Shown: positions 35,866 to 43,933 of the stretch, one piece after another
Layout: the number at the start of each line of letters is the position of its first letter
Position numbering within the stretch: the stretch's first letter is position 1
Origin: Streptosporangiaceae bacterium
GTDB lineage: Bacteria; Actinomycetota; Actinomycetes; Streptosporangiales; Streptosporangiaceae
Length of the DNA: 64,000 bases
Assembly: GCA_025934375.1 (NCBI GenBank)
Contig: JAICYD010000008.1
Coordinates: 32,975-96,974 of the forward strand
Reading direction: 5' to 3'
Translations under genes and position numbers: made by a program
The notes under the pieces: model-generated
The model's input: only the letters and a program-made list of their open reading frames with translations
Database searches by the model: none
Told to the model about the DNA's origin: nothing

Positions 35866-36471
35866 GTGGAAAACCGCCTCGACCAGTTCGTCCGGCTATC
35901 GGCCCTGCTGACCGGCTTCGCCCCGCTCCACCTGCTGGGCACGGGGATGGCCGAGACCTACCTGCGCGCGACGGACGCCGCGCTGCCCGACGGGGTGCTC
36001 GATGAGCTCCTCGACGCCGGATCACTGCCATCAGCCGGATCAGCGCCCCCCACCGGGTCAGCGGTTCCGGGCGCGCCCGCGCAACCGGGCGGGTCCGCGC
36101 TCGCGGGCGGGGCGGACCCGGATGCCGCCGCCGGGCAGGCCATCTTCGGCGACGCCAAGCTCGGGCCGGTCGCCCGCGCCCTGATCCTCTTGTGGTACCG
36201 GGGAGCGTGGACCGCGCTCCCGCAGGAGTGGCGCTCCGCGTACGGGGCCTCGCCGCGGGACGTGGACCACGTCGTGTCGGCGGAGGCCTACCAGGCCGGG
36301 CTGCAGTGGGACGCGGCCGGCGCGCACCCGGCGGGCGCCCGCCAGCAGGGCTACGGGGCGTGGGCGTCCCCGCCGGCCGCGCTGGAGACCGAGAGCGCCC
36401 CCGGGACCACCGGCGTCCGGTTGCCCCGCCAGGCCGGCGCGCCCAGCGTGACGGAAGGGGCCCGGTCATGA
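35866..36471 (+). CDS. FAD-SLDH-type small subunit 1
   Basis: 201 residues similar to the small (gamma/hitchhiker) subunit family of membrane-bound FAD sorbitol and glucose dehydrogenases (pfam12318-like): FVRLSALLTGFAPLHLLGTGMAETYL and LGPVARALILLWYRGAWTALP. Unlike many such subunits it has no Tat signal. A Gly/Ser/Pro-rich insertion (about residues 48-85) built on degenerate GSxPxxGSA units separates the two conserved parts; the paralogue at 41374 lacks it. Its stop overlaps the GMC gene (ATGA), as expected for a subunit of that enzyme. Confidence 0.75.
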   Translation: MENRLDQFVRLSALLTGFAPLHLLGTGMAETYLRATDAALPDGVLDELLDAGSLPSAGSAPPTGSAVPGAPAQPGGSALAGGADPDAAAGQAIFGDAKLGPVARALILLWYRGAWTALPQEWRSAYGASPRDVDHVVSAEAYQAGLQWDAAGAHPAGARQQGYGAWASPPAALETESAPGTTGVRLPRQAGAPSVTEGARS

Positions 36472-38303
36472 CCGAGGCTGCCGAGCACGAGGAATACGAC
36501 GTCGTCATCGCGGGCGCCGGGGTCAACGGGGCCCTGATCGCCAAGCACCTCACCCACGCCGGCTTCCGGGTCCTGGTGCTGGAGGCGGGGCCGGGGTCCG
36601 CGTGGTCGCTGGACGGCTACTCCCGGCACCTGGACCACTTCTACGCGGCGGCGAGCAAGGGACCGGAGTCGCCGTGGCCGCCCGCCGTGGCCGCGCCGCA
36701 GCCCGACACGGCCGACATCCGCTCCGGCGCGGGCTACTTCGTGCAGAACGGGCCGGACAAGTACGGCAGCAGCTACACGCGCGCGCAGGGCGGCTCGACG
36801 CTGCACTGGCTCGGGGTCTGCCTCCGGATGCTCCCGGAGGACTTCGAGCTGCGCTCCCGGTTCGGCGTCGGCCACGACTGGCCGCTGCGCTACGCCGACC
36901 TGGAGCCGTACTACGGGCGGGCCGAGCACGAGATCGGGGTGGCCGCCGACGTCGCCGACCAGGCGCACCACGGAATCGAGTTCCCCGATGGCTACGACTA
37001 CCCGATGCGGCGGATCCCGCTGAGCTTCTCCGACCAGGTCCTGGCCGACACCATCGACGGGATGCGGGTCACGCTCGAAGGCGAGTCAATCGCCTTGCAG
37101 GTGCGCTCATACCCGGCCGGGCGCAACTCGGTCCCGCGCGGGGCCTACCGGCCGGTCGGCGCGGTGGACGCGGACGTGGACCGGCACGACATGATCACCC
37201 ACCTCGGGGAGCGGTGCGCCGGGAACACCTCCTGCACCCCGATCTGCCCGATCGAGGCCAAGTACAACGCCGGGAAGACCCTGGCCCAGGCCGACCGCGG
37301 GAAGCTGCGGGTGCTCGCGCAGGCGGTGGTCTCGAAGGTCAGCGTCGACCCGGTCAGCGGAATGGTCGACGGCATCGAGTACCAGCGCTACGCCGACCCC
37401 GCCTCGCCCCGGCACACCGTGCACACCGCGCGCGGCCGCGTCTACGTGCTCGCCGCCCACGCCGTCGAGAACGCCAAGATCCTGCTGGCCTCCGGGCTCG
37501 GCGGGGGCGACAGCCTGATCGGCAAGGGCCTGATCGACCACCCGGCCCTGTACGCCTGGGGGCTGTCCCCGGTCCCGGTGGGGGCCTACCGCGGGCCGCT
37601 GTCCACGGCGGGCATCGAGGACCTGCGGGGCGGGGCGTTCCGCGCGCGGCACGCCGCGTTCCGGTTCGACATCGGCAACGACGGCTGGCGGGCCACCACC
37701 GGCGGCCCCGATTCCAGCGTGGTGGACGCGGTCACCAACCAGGGCCTGTACGGGACGAAGCTGCGCGCCCACCTCGCCGCCACGCTGCCCAGGCACGTCC
37801 GCTTCTCCCTCGCCGTCGAGCAGCTGCGCTCGGAGGCGAACGCGGTCACCATCGACCCGCGTCACCTCGACGCCATGGGCAACCCGCGCCCGGTGATCAG
37901 CTACCGCATCGACGACTACACGATGGGGGGCATGGCGGCGGCCGCCGAGGCCGCCCGGCAGGTGTTCCGGCAGGCCGGGATCGCCGACTGCACCGACCCG
38001 GAGGCAGGCGGCTGGTTCCCGTCCGTCCGCCGCGACGGCGAGGTCTTCCACTATCACGGCATGGGCCACTTCGGGGGCACCCACGTCATGGGCCACCGGG
38101 CCGGGGAATCGGTGGTCGACACCCACCAGCGCTCGTGGGAGCACCGCAACCTCTACGTGGTCGGGTCGGGCAGCTTCCCGACGATGGGCACCTCGAATCC
38201 CACGCTGACCATGGCCGCGCTCGCCTTGCGCACGGCGGAGCACATGACCGAGGCGCTGGCCGCGCGCCAGCCGATACGACAGGGGGAACCCAGTGGCTTT
38301 TGA
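36468..38303 (+). CDS. GMC oxidoreductase 1 with Fe-S-type Cys triad (FAD-glucose-dehydrogenase-like)
   Basis: 611 residues. The FAD-binding GAGVNG is at 16-21 with EAGPG near 39-43. The region ERCAGNTSCTPICPIEAKYN carries Cys 250, 256 and 260, the C-x5-C-x3-C-P pattern seen in Fe-S-containing FAD glucose dehydrogenases and related glycoside 3-dehydrogenases. The C-terminal GMC catalytic region has HFGGTHVMG and TSNPTLTMAALALR. The ATG at 36468 follows GGAAGGGG and overlaps the small-subunit gene. It probably oxidises a sugar, glycoside or cyclitol hydroxyl, passing electrons through the cluster. No cytochrome gene is present in the operon. Confidence 0.85.
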   Translation: MTEAAEHEEYDVVIAGAGVNGALIAKHLTHAGFRVLVLEAGPGSAWSLDGYSRHLDHFYAAASKGPESPWPPAVAAPQPDTADIRSGAGYFVQNGPDKYGSSYTRAQGGSTLHWLGVCLRMLPEDFELRSRFGVGHDWPLRYADLEPYYGRAEHEIGVAADVADQAHHGIEFPDGYDYPMRRIPLSFSDQVLADTIDGMRVTLEGESIALQVRSYPAGRNSVPRGAYRPVGAVDADVDRHDMITHLGERCAGNTSCTPICPIEAKYNAGKTLAQADRGKLRVLAQAVVSKVSVDPVSGMVDGIEYQRYADPASPRHTVHTARGRVYVLAAHAVENAKILLASGLGGGDSLIGKGLIDHPALYAWGLSPVPVGAYRGPLSTAGIEDLRGGAFRARHAAFRFDIGNDGWRATTGGPDSSVVDAVTNQGLYGTKLRAHLAATLPRHVRFSLAVEQLRSEANAVTIDPRHLDAMGNPRPVISYRIDDYTMGGMAAAAEAARQVFRQAGIADCTDPEAGGWFPSVRRDGEVFHYHGMGHFGGTHVMGHRAGESVVDTHQRSWEHRNLYVVGSGSFPTMGTSNPTLTMAALALRTAEHMTEALAARQPIRQGEPSGF

Positions 38304-40200
38304 CATCGACAGCTCCGCCATCTTCCCAATCGGGGCCGCGACGCGGACTACGCCGCAGATCGCCGCCCGGAAGTCCTACGACGTGGTCATCGTCGGCGGC
38401 GGGGTCTCCGGCTCCATCCTGGCCGACCAGCTCAGCCAGGCGGGGCACTCCGCCGTCATCGTCGAGGCCGGCCCGGGCAAGGACGTCCAGCTGGATGAGT
38501 ACGAGGCGTACCTGTCGCGGTTCTACGCGGCCTCGGTCAAGGACAACCAGGCGCCCTACCCGTTCAACCCCAACGCCCGGATGCCGCGCAGCGCCGACGC
38601 GATGCCGGTGACGCCCCAGACCCCCGACGACCAGTACTACATCGTGCAAGACGGCCCCTTCTGCACGGACACGACCTTCACCAGGGTCCTCGGCGGCACC
38701 ACGATGCACTGGGAGGGCAAGGCGCTGCGGATGCTGCCCGAGGACTTCGACACGGCCTCCCGCTTCGGCCACGGGCGGGACTGGCCGCTCGGCTACGACG
38801 ACATCGAGCCGTACTACCGGCAGGCCGAGCAGGAGCTCGGCGTGTCGGCCGACGTCGAGGACCAGCGATACCTGGGCATGACGTTCCCGCCGGGCTACGT
38901 GTACCCGATGCGCAAGATGCCGCTGTCCTACCTCGACCAGGTGGTCGCCCGGGGCGTGGACGGCATGCGGGTCGACCTGGACGGCGACCGGTACGACCTC
39001 CGGATCCGCAGCTTCCCGCAGGCCCGCAACGGCGTACCGAACCCGGACTACGACGGCGGCAAGGGGTACCAGCCCATCGGCGCGATCAGCACCTACCAGG
39101 TGGAGGAGGGCAAGCGCTGCCAGGGCAACAACAACTGCGTGCCCATCTGCCCGGTCCAGGCCAAGTACCACGCGGGTAAGACGCTGGCCAAGGCCCTGCG
39201 CACCGGCAAGGTCGACATCGTGACCCAGGCCGTCGCGTCCCGGGTGCACGTCGACAAGGAGTCCGGCCGGATCAGCGGCATCGAGTACAAGCGGTACCAG
39301 GACCCGTCCTCGCCTGAGCACACCACGCACACCGTGCACGGGCGCGTCTACGTGCTCGCCGCCAACGCGATCGAGAACGCCCGGCTCATGCTCGCCTCGG
39401 GCCTGCCGAGCACCAGCGACCTGGTCGGCCGCAACCTGATGGACCACGCCTACCTGCTGCGGTGGGCGCTGCTGCCCGAGATAGCCGGCACGTTCCGCGG
39501 CACCAACTGCACCGGCGGGATCACCGAGCTGCGCGGCGGGCGGTTCCGCGAGCGGCAGGCCGGCTTCGCCGTCGACATCCACAACGACGGGTGGGGCTGG
39601 GCGACCGGGTCACCGTACTCGGACCTGCTGGCCATCGTGGACGGCCAGCGCAAGCACGGCCGGGACCTGCGCGCCGCGCTGGTCAGCCAGCTTTCCCGGC
39701 AGCTGCTGCTGGCCTTCATGATCGAGGTGGCGCCCGAGCCGGCCAACCGGGTCACCGTCGACCGGCGCTACCGGGACCCGCTCGGCAACCTGAAGCCGGT
39801 CATCTCCTTCCGCGTCCCGGAGTACTCGCTGGCGGGCGCCTCCTTCGGGTTCGACCTGGCGGGCCAGATATTCACCCGGCTGGGCGCCGAGGACCACACC
39901 ACCTATGACCCGCGCGACTACAGCTACGTCGAGTACGCGGGCCGGGGCTACTCCATCCGGGGAGGCAATCACCTGGCCGGGACCCACGTCATGGGCAAGA
40001 CCAGGCACGACTCGGTCACCGACCCGGCGCAGCGGTCCTGGGACCACGAGAACCTGTTCCTGGTCGGCGGCGGCAGCATGCCCACGATCGGGACGTCGAA
40101 CATCACGCTGACCCTGGCCGCGCTGGCTTACCGCAGCGCGTCCTTCATCGACACCCAGCTGCGCACCGAGAAGGCTCCCGCGGTCATCTCGGCCCGCTAA
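38293..40200 (+). CDS. GMC oxidoreductase 2 with Fe-S-type Cys triad
   Basis: 635 residues and clearly paralogous to the preceding protein. The FAD motif GGGVSG is at 35-40, and Cys 276, 282 and 286 are in KRCQGNNNCVPICPVQAKY. The C-terminal segments are HLAGTHVMG and IGTSNITLTLAALAYR. It has a ~30-residue N-terminal extension without a Tat motif. The GTG start (AGGGGGAA upstream) overlaps the previous gene by 11 bp. The operon holds two GMC and two small-subunit genes, so two dehydrogenases or one heteromeric complex are possible. Confidence 0.85.
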   Translation: MAFDIDSSAIFPIGAATRTTPQIAARKSYDVVIVGGGVSGSILADQLSQAGHSAVIVEAGPGKDVQLDEYEAYLSRFYAASVKDNQAPYPFNPNARMPRSADAMPVTPQTPDDQYYIVQDGPFCTDTTFTRVLGGTTMHWEGKALRMLPEDFDTASRFGHGRDWPLGYDDIEPYYRQAEQELGVSADVEDQRYLGMTFPPGYVYPMRKMPLSYLDQVVARGVDGMRVDLDGDRYDLRIRSFPQARNGVPNPDYDGGKGYQPIGAISTYQVEEGKRCQGNNNCVPICPVQAKYHAGKTLAKALRTGKVDIVTQAVASRVHVDKESGRISGIEYKRYQDPSSPEHTTHTVHGRVYVLAANAIENARLMLASGLPSTSDLVGRNLMDHAYLLRWALLPEIAGTFRGTNCTGGITELRGGRFRERQAGFAVDIHNDGWGWATGSPYSDLLAIVDGQRKHGRDLRAALVSQLSRQLLLAFMIEVAPEPANRVTVDRRYRDPLGNLKPVISFRVPEYSLAGASFGFDLAGQIFTRLGAEDHTTYDPRDYSYVEYAGRGYSIRGGNHLAGTHVMGKTRHDSVTDPAQRSWDHENLFLVGGGSMPTIGTSNITLTLAALAYRSASFIDTQLRTEKAPAVISAR

Positions 40201-40234
40201 GGGCGACCACCCGGCACCCACGATTGGCGAAACC

Positions 40235-41377
40235 ATGACGCTGCCTACCACGCGGGACATCGCGCCCGGCGACATCACCACCATCGAGGAACTGCAGGAC
40301 TACCTGTACCGGGGGATGCAACTCGAGCACGCCACGATCCCCGTCTACCTGACCGCGCTGTACTCGCTGCACCCGGAGACGAATGCCGACGCCTGGCACA
40401 TCCTGCGCGTCATCGCGATTGAGGAGATGCTGCACCTGACGCTGGCGGCCAACGTCATGAACGCCGTCGGCGGCCAGCCCGACCTCACCAAGAAGGGATT
40501 CGTGCCCACCTACCCGGCCCGGCTCCCGGACGGCGAGACCGACTTCCTGGTGCCGCTGCAGCCCTTCTCCGAGGATGCCGTCCATACCTTCCTGCAGATC
40601 GAGCGGCCCCGCAAGGCGCCCGAGCCGGGCAAGCGCATCGTCGCGCGCAGCCGCGCCCACGATCCCGAAGTCCTCCAGGCCGACCAGCACCTGGATCACC
40701 GGCCGGTCATCGGCCCGCTGCTCACGGTCCCCGGCCGGCCCGAGGAGCAGTTCTACAGCATCGGCGAGTTCTACGAGGAGATCATCCACGGCGTCACCTA
40801 CCTGGAGCAGGAGTACCGCAAGCAGGGCAAGACGCTGTTCACCGGCGATCCCTCGCGCCAGGTCACGCCCGAGTACTACTACTCCGGCGGCGGCGAGATC
40901 GTCGCGGTGACCGACCTGGAGTCCTGCGTGAAGGCGCTGCAGCTCATCGCCGAGCAGGGCGAGGGGCTCGGCGGCGGCATCTACGACGGCGAGGGCGAGC
41001 TCGCCCACTACTACCGGTTCCAGCAGCTGAAGATCGGGCGGTTCTACCTGCCGCCCGACGAGCCGGACCGGCCCACCGGCCCGCCGGTGACGATCGACTG
41101 GGCGGCCGTCTACCCGGTGAAGAAGAACCCTCGTATGCGGGACTACCCGCAGGGATCGCAGCTGCGCGCGGCGGCCGAGGAGTTCAACAAGGAGTACGCC
41201 GCCTTCCTCGGCATGCTCACCCGGGCCTACACCGGCCAGCCCCAGCTGCTGCTGGAGGCCGTGTGGCAGATGTTCCACGTGCGCGACGGCATCGTCCGGC
41301 TGGTGCGCAACCCGCTTCCCGGCCGCGACGGGGTCAACGCCGGCCCGACCTTCGAGGTGGACGGGGCAACGCCGTGA
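40235..41377 (+). CDS. Ferritin-like VioB/RebD-type domain protein
   Basis: 380 residues. The N-terminal half matches the ferritin-like domain found in iminophenylpyruvate dimer synthases (RebD/VioB): GMQLEHATIPVYLTALYSL and IAIEEMLHLTLAANVMNAVGG provide E-x2-H type metal ligands in a four-helix bundle. RebD and VioB are far longer, and here only this domain plus a C-terminal helical region is present. An oxidative or metal-storage role is possible. Its stop overlaps the second small-subunit gene (GTGA). Confidence 0.78.
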   Translation: MTLPTTRDIAPGDITTIEELQDYLYRGMQLEHATIPVYLTALYSLHPETNADAWHILRVIAIEEMLHLTLAANVMNAVGGQPDLTKKGFVPTYPARLPDGETDFLVPLQPFSEDAVHTFLQIERPRKAPEPGKRIVARSRAHDPEVLQADQHLDHRPVIGPLLTVPGRPEEQFYSIGEFYEEIIHGVTYLEQEYRKQGKTLFTGDPSRQVTPEYYYSGGGEIVAVTDLESCVKALQLIAEQGEGLGGGIYDGEGELAHYYRFQQLKIGRFYLPPDEPDRPTGPPVTIDWAAVYPVKKNPRMRDYPQGSQLRAAAEEFNKEYAAFLGMLTRAYTGQPQLLLEAVWQMFHVRDGIVRLVRNPLPGRDGVNAGPTFEVDGATP

Positions 41378-41952
41378 GCGGTCACGCGGACCTGCTGGAC
41401 CGGTTCGTCGCCTTCTCCGCCGAGGCGACCGCGTTCAGCGCGGTCGACTTGTGGGGCACCGGCCAGGCGGCCAGCTACCTGGCGACGGTCCAGGAGGAGG
41501 CCGGGGACCAGATCCTGCGCGACCTCCTGGAGGCCGCCCGGCCCGGCCCGGCCGGCGACCAGGTCTTCACCGACGAGAAGCTCGGGCCGCTGGCCAGGAA
41601 CATCGTCAAGCTCTGGTACTCGGGGGTGTGGTACGAGCTGCCGCCGCAGTGGGCGGCCCGCTTCGGCGCCCCCGTCAAGGCCGTGCCCGCCCAGCGCCGG
41701 CCCGGCCAGCACGGGGTGGCCGGGCACTCGCTGCCCGACAGCAAGGGGCCGCTGGAGCAGCAGGGGCGGCAGCGGACGCCCGCGCGGTGCGCATCGTACG
41801 TGGTGTCGGCGGCGGCCTACACCGAGGGGCTGCTGTGGCGCGCGATCGGCGCCCACCCGTCGGGCGCCAAGGCGCCCGGCTACGGATCCTGGGCGGTACC
41901 GCCCGAAATCGACGGCTATGAAGGCGACCACGGCAAGGGAGGCTCGCGATGA
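41374..41952 (+). CDS. FAD-SLDH-type small subunit 2
   Basis: 192 residues, paralogous to the 35866 product: LLDRFVAFSAEATAFSAVDLWGTGQAASYL and LGPLARNIVKLWYSGVWYELPPQW, ending with GLLWRAIGAHPSGAKAPGYGSWAVPP. No Tat signal is present. The GTG start and the stop both overlap neighbours by 4 bp, so it is translated with the ferritin-like and IolE-like genes. It probably partners GMC protein 2. Confidence 0.75.
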   Translation: MSGHADLLDRFVAFSAEATAFSAVDLWGTGQAASYLATVQEEAGDQILRDLLEAARPGPAGDQVFTDEKLGPLARNIVKLWYSGVWYELPPQWAARFGAPVKAVPAQRRPGQHGVAGHSLPDSKGPLEQQGRQRTPARCASYVVSAAAYTEGLLWRAIGAHPSGAKAPGYGSWAVPPEIDGYEGDHGKGGSR

Positions 41953-42863
41953 GCGACGTACTGAAGAACCTCAGCCCGGACCGGGTGCGGCTCGGCGTGA
42001 CGCCGACGCTGTGGTGGAACGACGACTTCCCCTCGATCGACATCGGCATCCCGTTCGGGCAGTGCGTCAGCGAGATGGCGCTGGCCGGGTTCACCGGGAC
42101 CAGCATCGGCCACAAGTACCCGGCCGACCCCGCCGAGCTGCGCCGCGCCCTTGACCTGCGCGGCCTGCAGGTCTCCGAGCCGTGGGTGAGCACTTATTTC
42201 ACCATCGCGGACATGGACGAGCAGACGATCGCCAACTTCGAGGAACGGCTGGCCTTCATGAAGGCGATGGGCGGCACCGACATCGTGGTCGCCGAGTTCG
42301 GCCGGTCCTCGCACGTGCTGCCGATCGCCTTGTTCGCCAACCGCCCCGTCTTCGATGACCGCGACTGGGACCTGCTCGCCGCGGGCCTGAACCGGCTCGG
42401 CGACATCGCGGCCGGCAGCGAGATCCGGCTGTGCTACCACCACCACATGGGCACCGGCGTGATGACCCGGGCCGACATCGACCGGCTGATGGCGGCCACC
42501 AACCCCGACACCGTCCACCTGCTGCTGGACACCGGGCACCTGGCCTGCGCGGGAGACGACCCGCTGGCCGCCGCCAAGGCCCACGCCCGCCGCATCAAGC
42601 ACGTCCACCTCAAGGACTTCCGCCCGGACGTGCTGAGCCAGGTCCGCGAGGAGAGCCTGTCGTTCCAGCAGGGGATTGAGGCCGGGATCTTCACGGTGCC
42701 CGGGGATGGCGCGATCGACTTCGCGCCCATCCTGGAGGTGCTCGCCAGCGCGGACTACGAGGGGTGGCTAGTCGTTGAGGCCGAGCAGGATCCGGCCAAG
42801 GCGAACCCCCTGGAGTACGCGATCATGGCCCGCTCGTACCTGCGCAAGATCCTGGGGTGGTGA
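41949..42863 (+). CDS. IolE-like TIM-barrel dehydratase/isomerase
   Basis: 304 residues. The sequence follows inosose dehydratase closely: RLGVTPTLWWNDDFPS start, GIPFGQCVSEMALAGFTG, CYHHHMGTGVMT, VHLLLDTGHLACAG, HVHLKDFR, GIFTVPGDGAIDFAPIL, and LVVEAEQDPAKANPLEYA. IolE removes water from 2-keto-myo-inositol. No other iol genes are visible here, so the substrate may instead be a keto-sugar or keto-cyclitol made by the upstream GMC enzymes. The metal-binding His, Asp and Glu residues are in place. Confidence 0.82.
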   Translation: MSDVLKNLSPDRVRLGVTPTLWWNDDFPSIDIGIPFGQCVSEMALAGFTGTSIGHKYPADPAELRRALDLRGLQVSEPWVSTYFTIADMDEQTIANFEERLAFMKAMGGTDIVVAEFGRSSHVLPIALFANRPVFDDRDWDLLAAGLNRLGDIAAGSEIRLCYHHHMGTGVMTRADIDRLMAATNPDTVHLLLDTGHLACAGDDPLAAAKAHARRIKHVHLKDFRPDVLSQVREESLSFQQGIEAGIFTVPGDGAIDFAPILEVLASADYEGWLVVEAEQDPAKANPLEYAIMARSYLRKILGW

Positions 42864-42867
42864 GGCG

Positions 42868-43917
42868 ATGAGCACTGTGCCGGGAAGCACCGTGCCGGGA
42901 ACCACCGTGCCGGGAACCACCGATGGGCTGAACGCCGAGCGGGACGTGTACCTCAGCTTCTTCATGTTCACCACGGACCTGCGCCCCGGCGACGACGAGT
43001 ACGCCAAGGTCATCATCCGGCATATCAAGAAGCTGCGGGAGCTGGGTTACGCCGGCTTCGACATGCCGATCTTCCCCAACGACACCCGCGATCACCAGGC
43101 CGAGGTCGACAGCTACGCGCGGCTGAAGCAGGCCCTGGACCGGGCCGGGCTGCAGGACGTCGGCTTCACGACCAACGTGGCCGCCAGCCGCACCTTCGAT
43201 CCCAGCTCGGTCTACGGTGACCAGCGCCAGGTGGCCCTGGCGTACCTGAAGTCGCGGGTCGACATCACCGCGGTCCTCGGCGCGACGATCATGGCCGGCC
43301 CGATCGTCTTCCCCTACAACGTGTACCCGGTCACCGACTTCGGCGAGCCGATCTGGAGCGACGCCCTGCACGCGTGGACCCGGGCCCGGTACCTGGACGC
43401 CCAGCCGATCTTGGACGAGGTCGGCCAGTACGCGGCCGGCCAGGGCGTCAAGCTGGCGATCGAGCCGGTTGACCACTGGGAGCAGGCCGCCCCGAACATG
43501 GTCGGCGAGGTGCTGCGCTTCCTGGACGGCGTCTCGAGCCGCCAGGTCGGCGTGTGCGTCGACAGCGCGCACGTCGTGCTGGGCAGCAGCGGCCCCGACG
43601 AGTTCCGCCGGGACGTCCTGGAGGCCTCCGGGGCCGGCCGCCTCAACTACGCGCAGGTCTCCGCGCCCGACCGCGGCGCCGTGCACGACAGCTGGATCCC
43701 GTGGCGGGAGTTCCTGGGCGCCATCGTGCCCGCTTACGACGGGCCGCTGCTGATCGAGATCTTCAACGCCATCCCGGCCTTCCTCAGCTCGCTCCGCCTG
43801 ACCCGCCGGAAGTTCTGGATCCCCGGCGAGGACGAGCCCGTCCCTGGCGTCGCCGACGCCTACGAGGCGGCCGCCGCGTCCATTGACGCGCTGCGCGGCG
43901 AGCTGGGCAAACTCTGA
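42868..43917 (+). CDS. Sugar phosphate isomerase/epimerase-type TIM-barrel protein
   Basis: 349 residues. After an N-terminal 15-bp-repeat array (VPGST/VPGTT units) comes an AP-endonuclease-2-like barrel: LGYAGFDMPIFPND, GATIMAGPIVFPYNVY, LAIEPVDHWE, VGVCVDSAHVV and LLIEIFNAIP. This fold includes tagatose/psicose 3-epimerases and also the large subunits of enzymes that cleave 3-keto-glycosides. It is separated from the IolE-like gene by 4 bp. The function is inferred only to fold level. Confidence 0.8.
   Translation: MSTVPGSTVPGTTVPGTTDGLNAERDVYLSFFMFTTDLRPGDDEYAKVIIRHIKKLRELGYAGFDMPIFPNDTRDHQAEVDSYARLKQALDRAGLQDVGFTTNVAASRTFDPSSVYGDQRQVALAYLKSRVDITAVLGATIMAGPIVFPYNVYPVTDFGEPIWSDALHAWTRARYLDAQPILDEVGQYAAGQGVKLAIEPVDHWEQAAPNMVGEVLRFLDGVSSRQVGVCVDSAHVVLGSSGPDEFRRDVLEASGAGRLNYAQVSAPDRGAVHDSWIPWREFLGAIVPAYDGPLLIEIFNAIPAFLSSLRLTRRKFWIPGEDEPVPGVADAYEAAAASIDALRGELGKL
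42877..42921 (+). repeat. Three 15-bp units at the N-terminus of the TIM-barrel gene
   Basis: GTGCCGGGAAGCACC followed by two copies of GTGCCGGGAACCACC, encoding VPGST-VPGTT-VPGTT directly after the start codon region. The unit contains ACCGT across the junctions, as do the TVP units of the giant regulator. Confidence 0.95.
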
Positions 43918-43933
43918 TTAGGAGAATCTTCCG

